A stretch of 14,040 nucleotides of DNA, from the NCBI GenBank assembly GCA_946887105.1, contig CAMPKJ010000117.1, forward strand, positions 1-14,040, read 5' to 3'. Below are positions 13,312-14,040 of this stretch, one piece after another. How positions within the stretch are numbered: the stretch's first letter is position 1; each line of letters begins with the position of its first letter. The notes under the pieces were generated by a model. That model was given only the letters and a program-made list of their open reading frames with translations, was not told where the DNA came from and did no database searches. Made by a program: the position numbers and the translations under genes. Source of the stretch: an uncultured Acidobacteriota bacterium (lineage in GTDB: Bacteria > Acidobacteriota > Thermoanaerobaculia > Gp7-AA8).

Positions 13312-14040
13312 CTACTGCTGCAGATACTCCGGCTGCGGCTCGTAATTGAAGAACTTGGTGATGTCGTTCCGGAACACGAGCTTGAAGTCGCCGATGGGGC
13401 CGTTGCGCTGCTTGGCGATGATGATCTCGGCGATCCCTTTCTCCTCGGTCTCGCGGTTGTACACCTCGTCGCGATAGATGAACGCCACCAGATCGGCGTC
13501 CTGCTCGATGGAGCCCGACTCGCGGAGGTCGGAAAGCTGCGGGCGGTGATCGCCGGTGCGCTGCTCGGAACGGCGCGAGAGCTGCGAGAGCGAGAGCAGC
13601 GGCACGCCCAGCTCCTTGGCGATGGCCTTGAGGCTGCGCGAGATCTGCGAGACCTCCTGCTGGCGTGACTCGATCTTTCCCTTGATGGCCATCAGCTGGA
13701 GGTAATCGACCATGATCATGTCCAGGCCGGCCTCCATCTTCAGCCGCCGCGCCTTGGCGCGCATCTCCAGAGGATCCATGCCCGGCGTGTCGTCGATGAA
13801 GATCTTCCCCTTCGCCAGCCGCGCCGACGCTTCCGCGAGCTCGCGCCAGTTGCGCTCGGAGAGCATCCCCGATCGGATCAGATGATTGGACACCCCCGAC
13901 TCCGACGAGAGGATGCGCAGCCCGATCTGCTCCTTCGACATCTCGAGCGAGAACACTCCCACCGAATACAACCGGTCGCCCGCGCGCGGCTGCCCGTCCT
14001 TGCCGGGGAGCGCAATCGATTCGGCGATGTTCATCATGAA
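13312..14040 (-). CDS. dnaB: Replicative DNA helicase DnaB, C-terminal RecA domain (5' end off the window)
   Basis: Function: the hexameric replicative helicase at the chromosomal fork. Seen: about 242 C-terminal residues, open to the right edge, where [10 protein letters not shown] corresponds to the helix after Walker A, so the N-terminal and linker domains lie outside. VGVFSLEMS, the Walker B segment [10 protein letters not shown], the [10 protein letters not shown] motif, [14 protein letters not shown] and the arginine-finger region [11 protein letters not shown] all match DnaB. Between the first helix and VGVFSLEMS a somewhat long Gly/Asp-rich loop ([15 protein letters not shown]) is present. 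There is no intein in the visible part. It ends 32 nt before the nfeD start on the same strand, so read-through is possible. Confidence 0.95.
   Translation of the reverse strand, partial: FMMNIAESIALPGKDGQPRAGDRLYSVGVFSLEMSKEQIGLRILSSESGVSNHLIRSGMLSERNWRELAEASARLAKGKIFIDDTPGMDPLEMRAKARRLKMEAGLDMIMVDYLQLMAIKGKIESRQQEVSQISRSLKAIAKELGVPLLSLSQLSRRSEQRTGDHRPQLSDLRESGSIEQDADLVAFIYRDEVYNRETEEKGIAEIIIAKQRNGPIGDFKLVFRNDITKFFNYEPQPEYLQQ

Overview
The window is 14 kb of compact, high-GC bacterial chromosome. It looks like ordinary housekeeping and repair territory with one small accessory-looking locus, and there is no sign of prophage, insertion sequence, CRISPR array or RNA gene. High GC, GTG starts, a lipoprotein-amidohydrolase fusion, a WaaE-like glycosyltransferase and scattered short inverted-repeat elements would suit a Gram-negative lineage such as Acidobacteriota. 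That assignment is inferred from gene flavour and is weak.

Layout, left to right. (i) 3-1602, plus strand: a membrane-anchored M15-type peptidase with a calcium-loop-like insertion, then a small zinc-ribbon membrane protein with a strong ribosome binding site. (ii) 1605-2461, minus strand: a promoter overlapped by a palindrome, then a Lys/Ala/Ser-rich 132-residue protein, then a Doc/Fic-fold protein 7 nt downstream. The arrangement resembles a toxin-antitoxin operon, but the upstream partner is not a recognised antitoxin and the Fic motif is degenerate. This is the best candidate for something undescribed. (iii) 2603-8227, minus strand: a repair operon of the giant helicase Lhr, a Nei-family DNA glycosylase split by a frameshift, and a 99-residue winged-helix-like protein whose start overlaps the nei stop as ATGA. 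An 84-bp inverted-repeat element sits in frame inside lhr. (iv) 8328-9092, plus strand: a metallo-beta-lactamase-fold hydrolase divergent from lhr. A perfect 26-bp inverted repeat fills the gap to the next, convergent gene. (v) 9170-11134, minus strand: a lipoprotein fused to a metal-dependent amidohydrolase. It is head-to-head with a WaaE-like glycosyltransferase (11151-12005, plus), with a symmetric TAGAAT palindrome between the two starts. (vi) 12002-13279, minus strand: a long-form NfeD membrane serine protease, then the C-terminal part of the replicative helicase DnaB, which runs off the right edge.

Most genes appear to be independent units. The exceptions are the lhr-nei-wHTH repair operon and the Doc-like pair. 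Coding density is extreme: convergent pairs are separated by 2 nt (1602/1605) or overlap by 4 nt (12002-12005), and no gene-free stretch reaches 300 bases.
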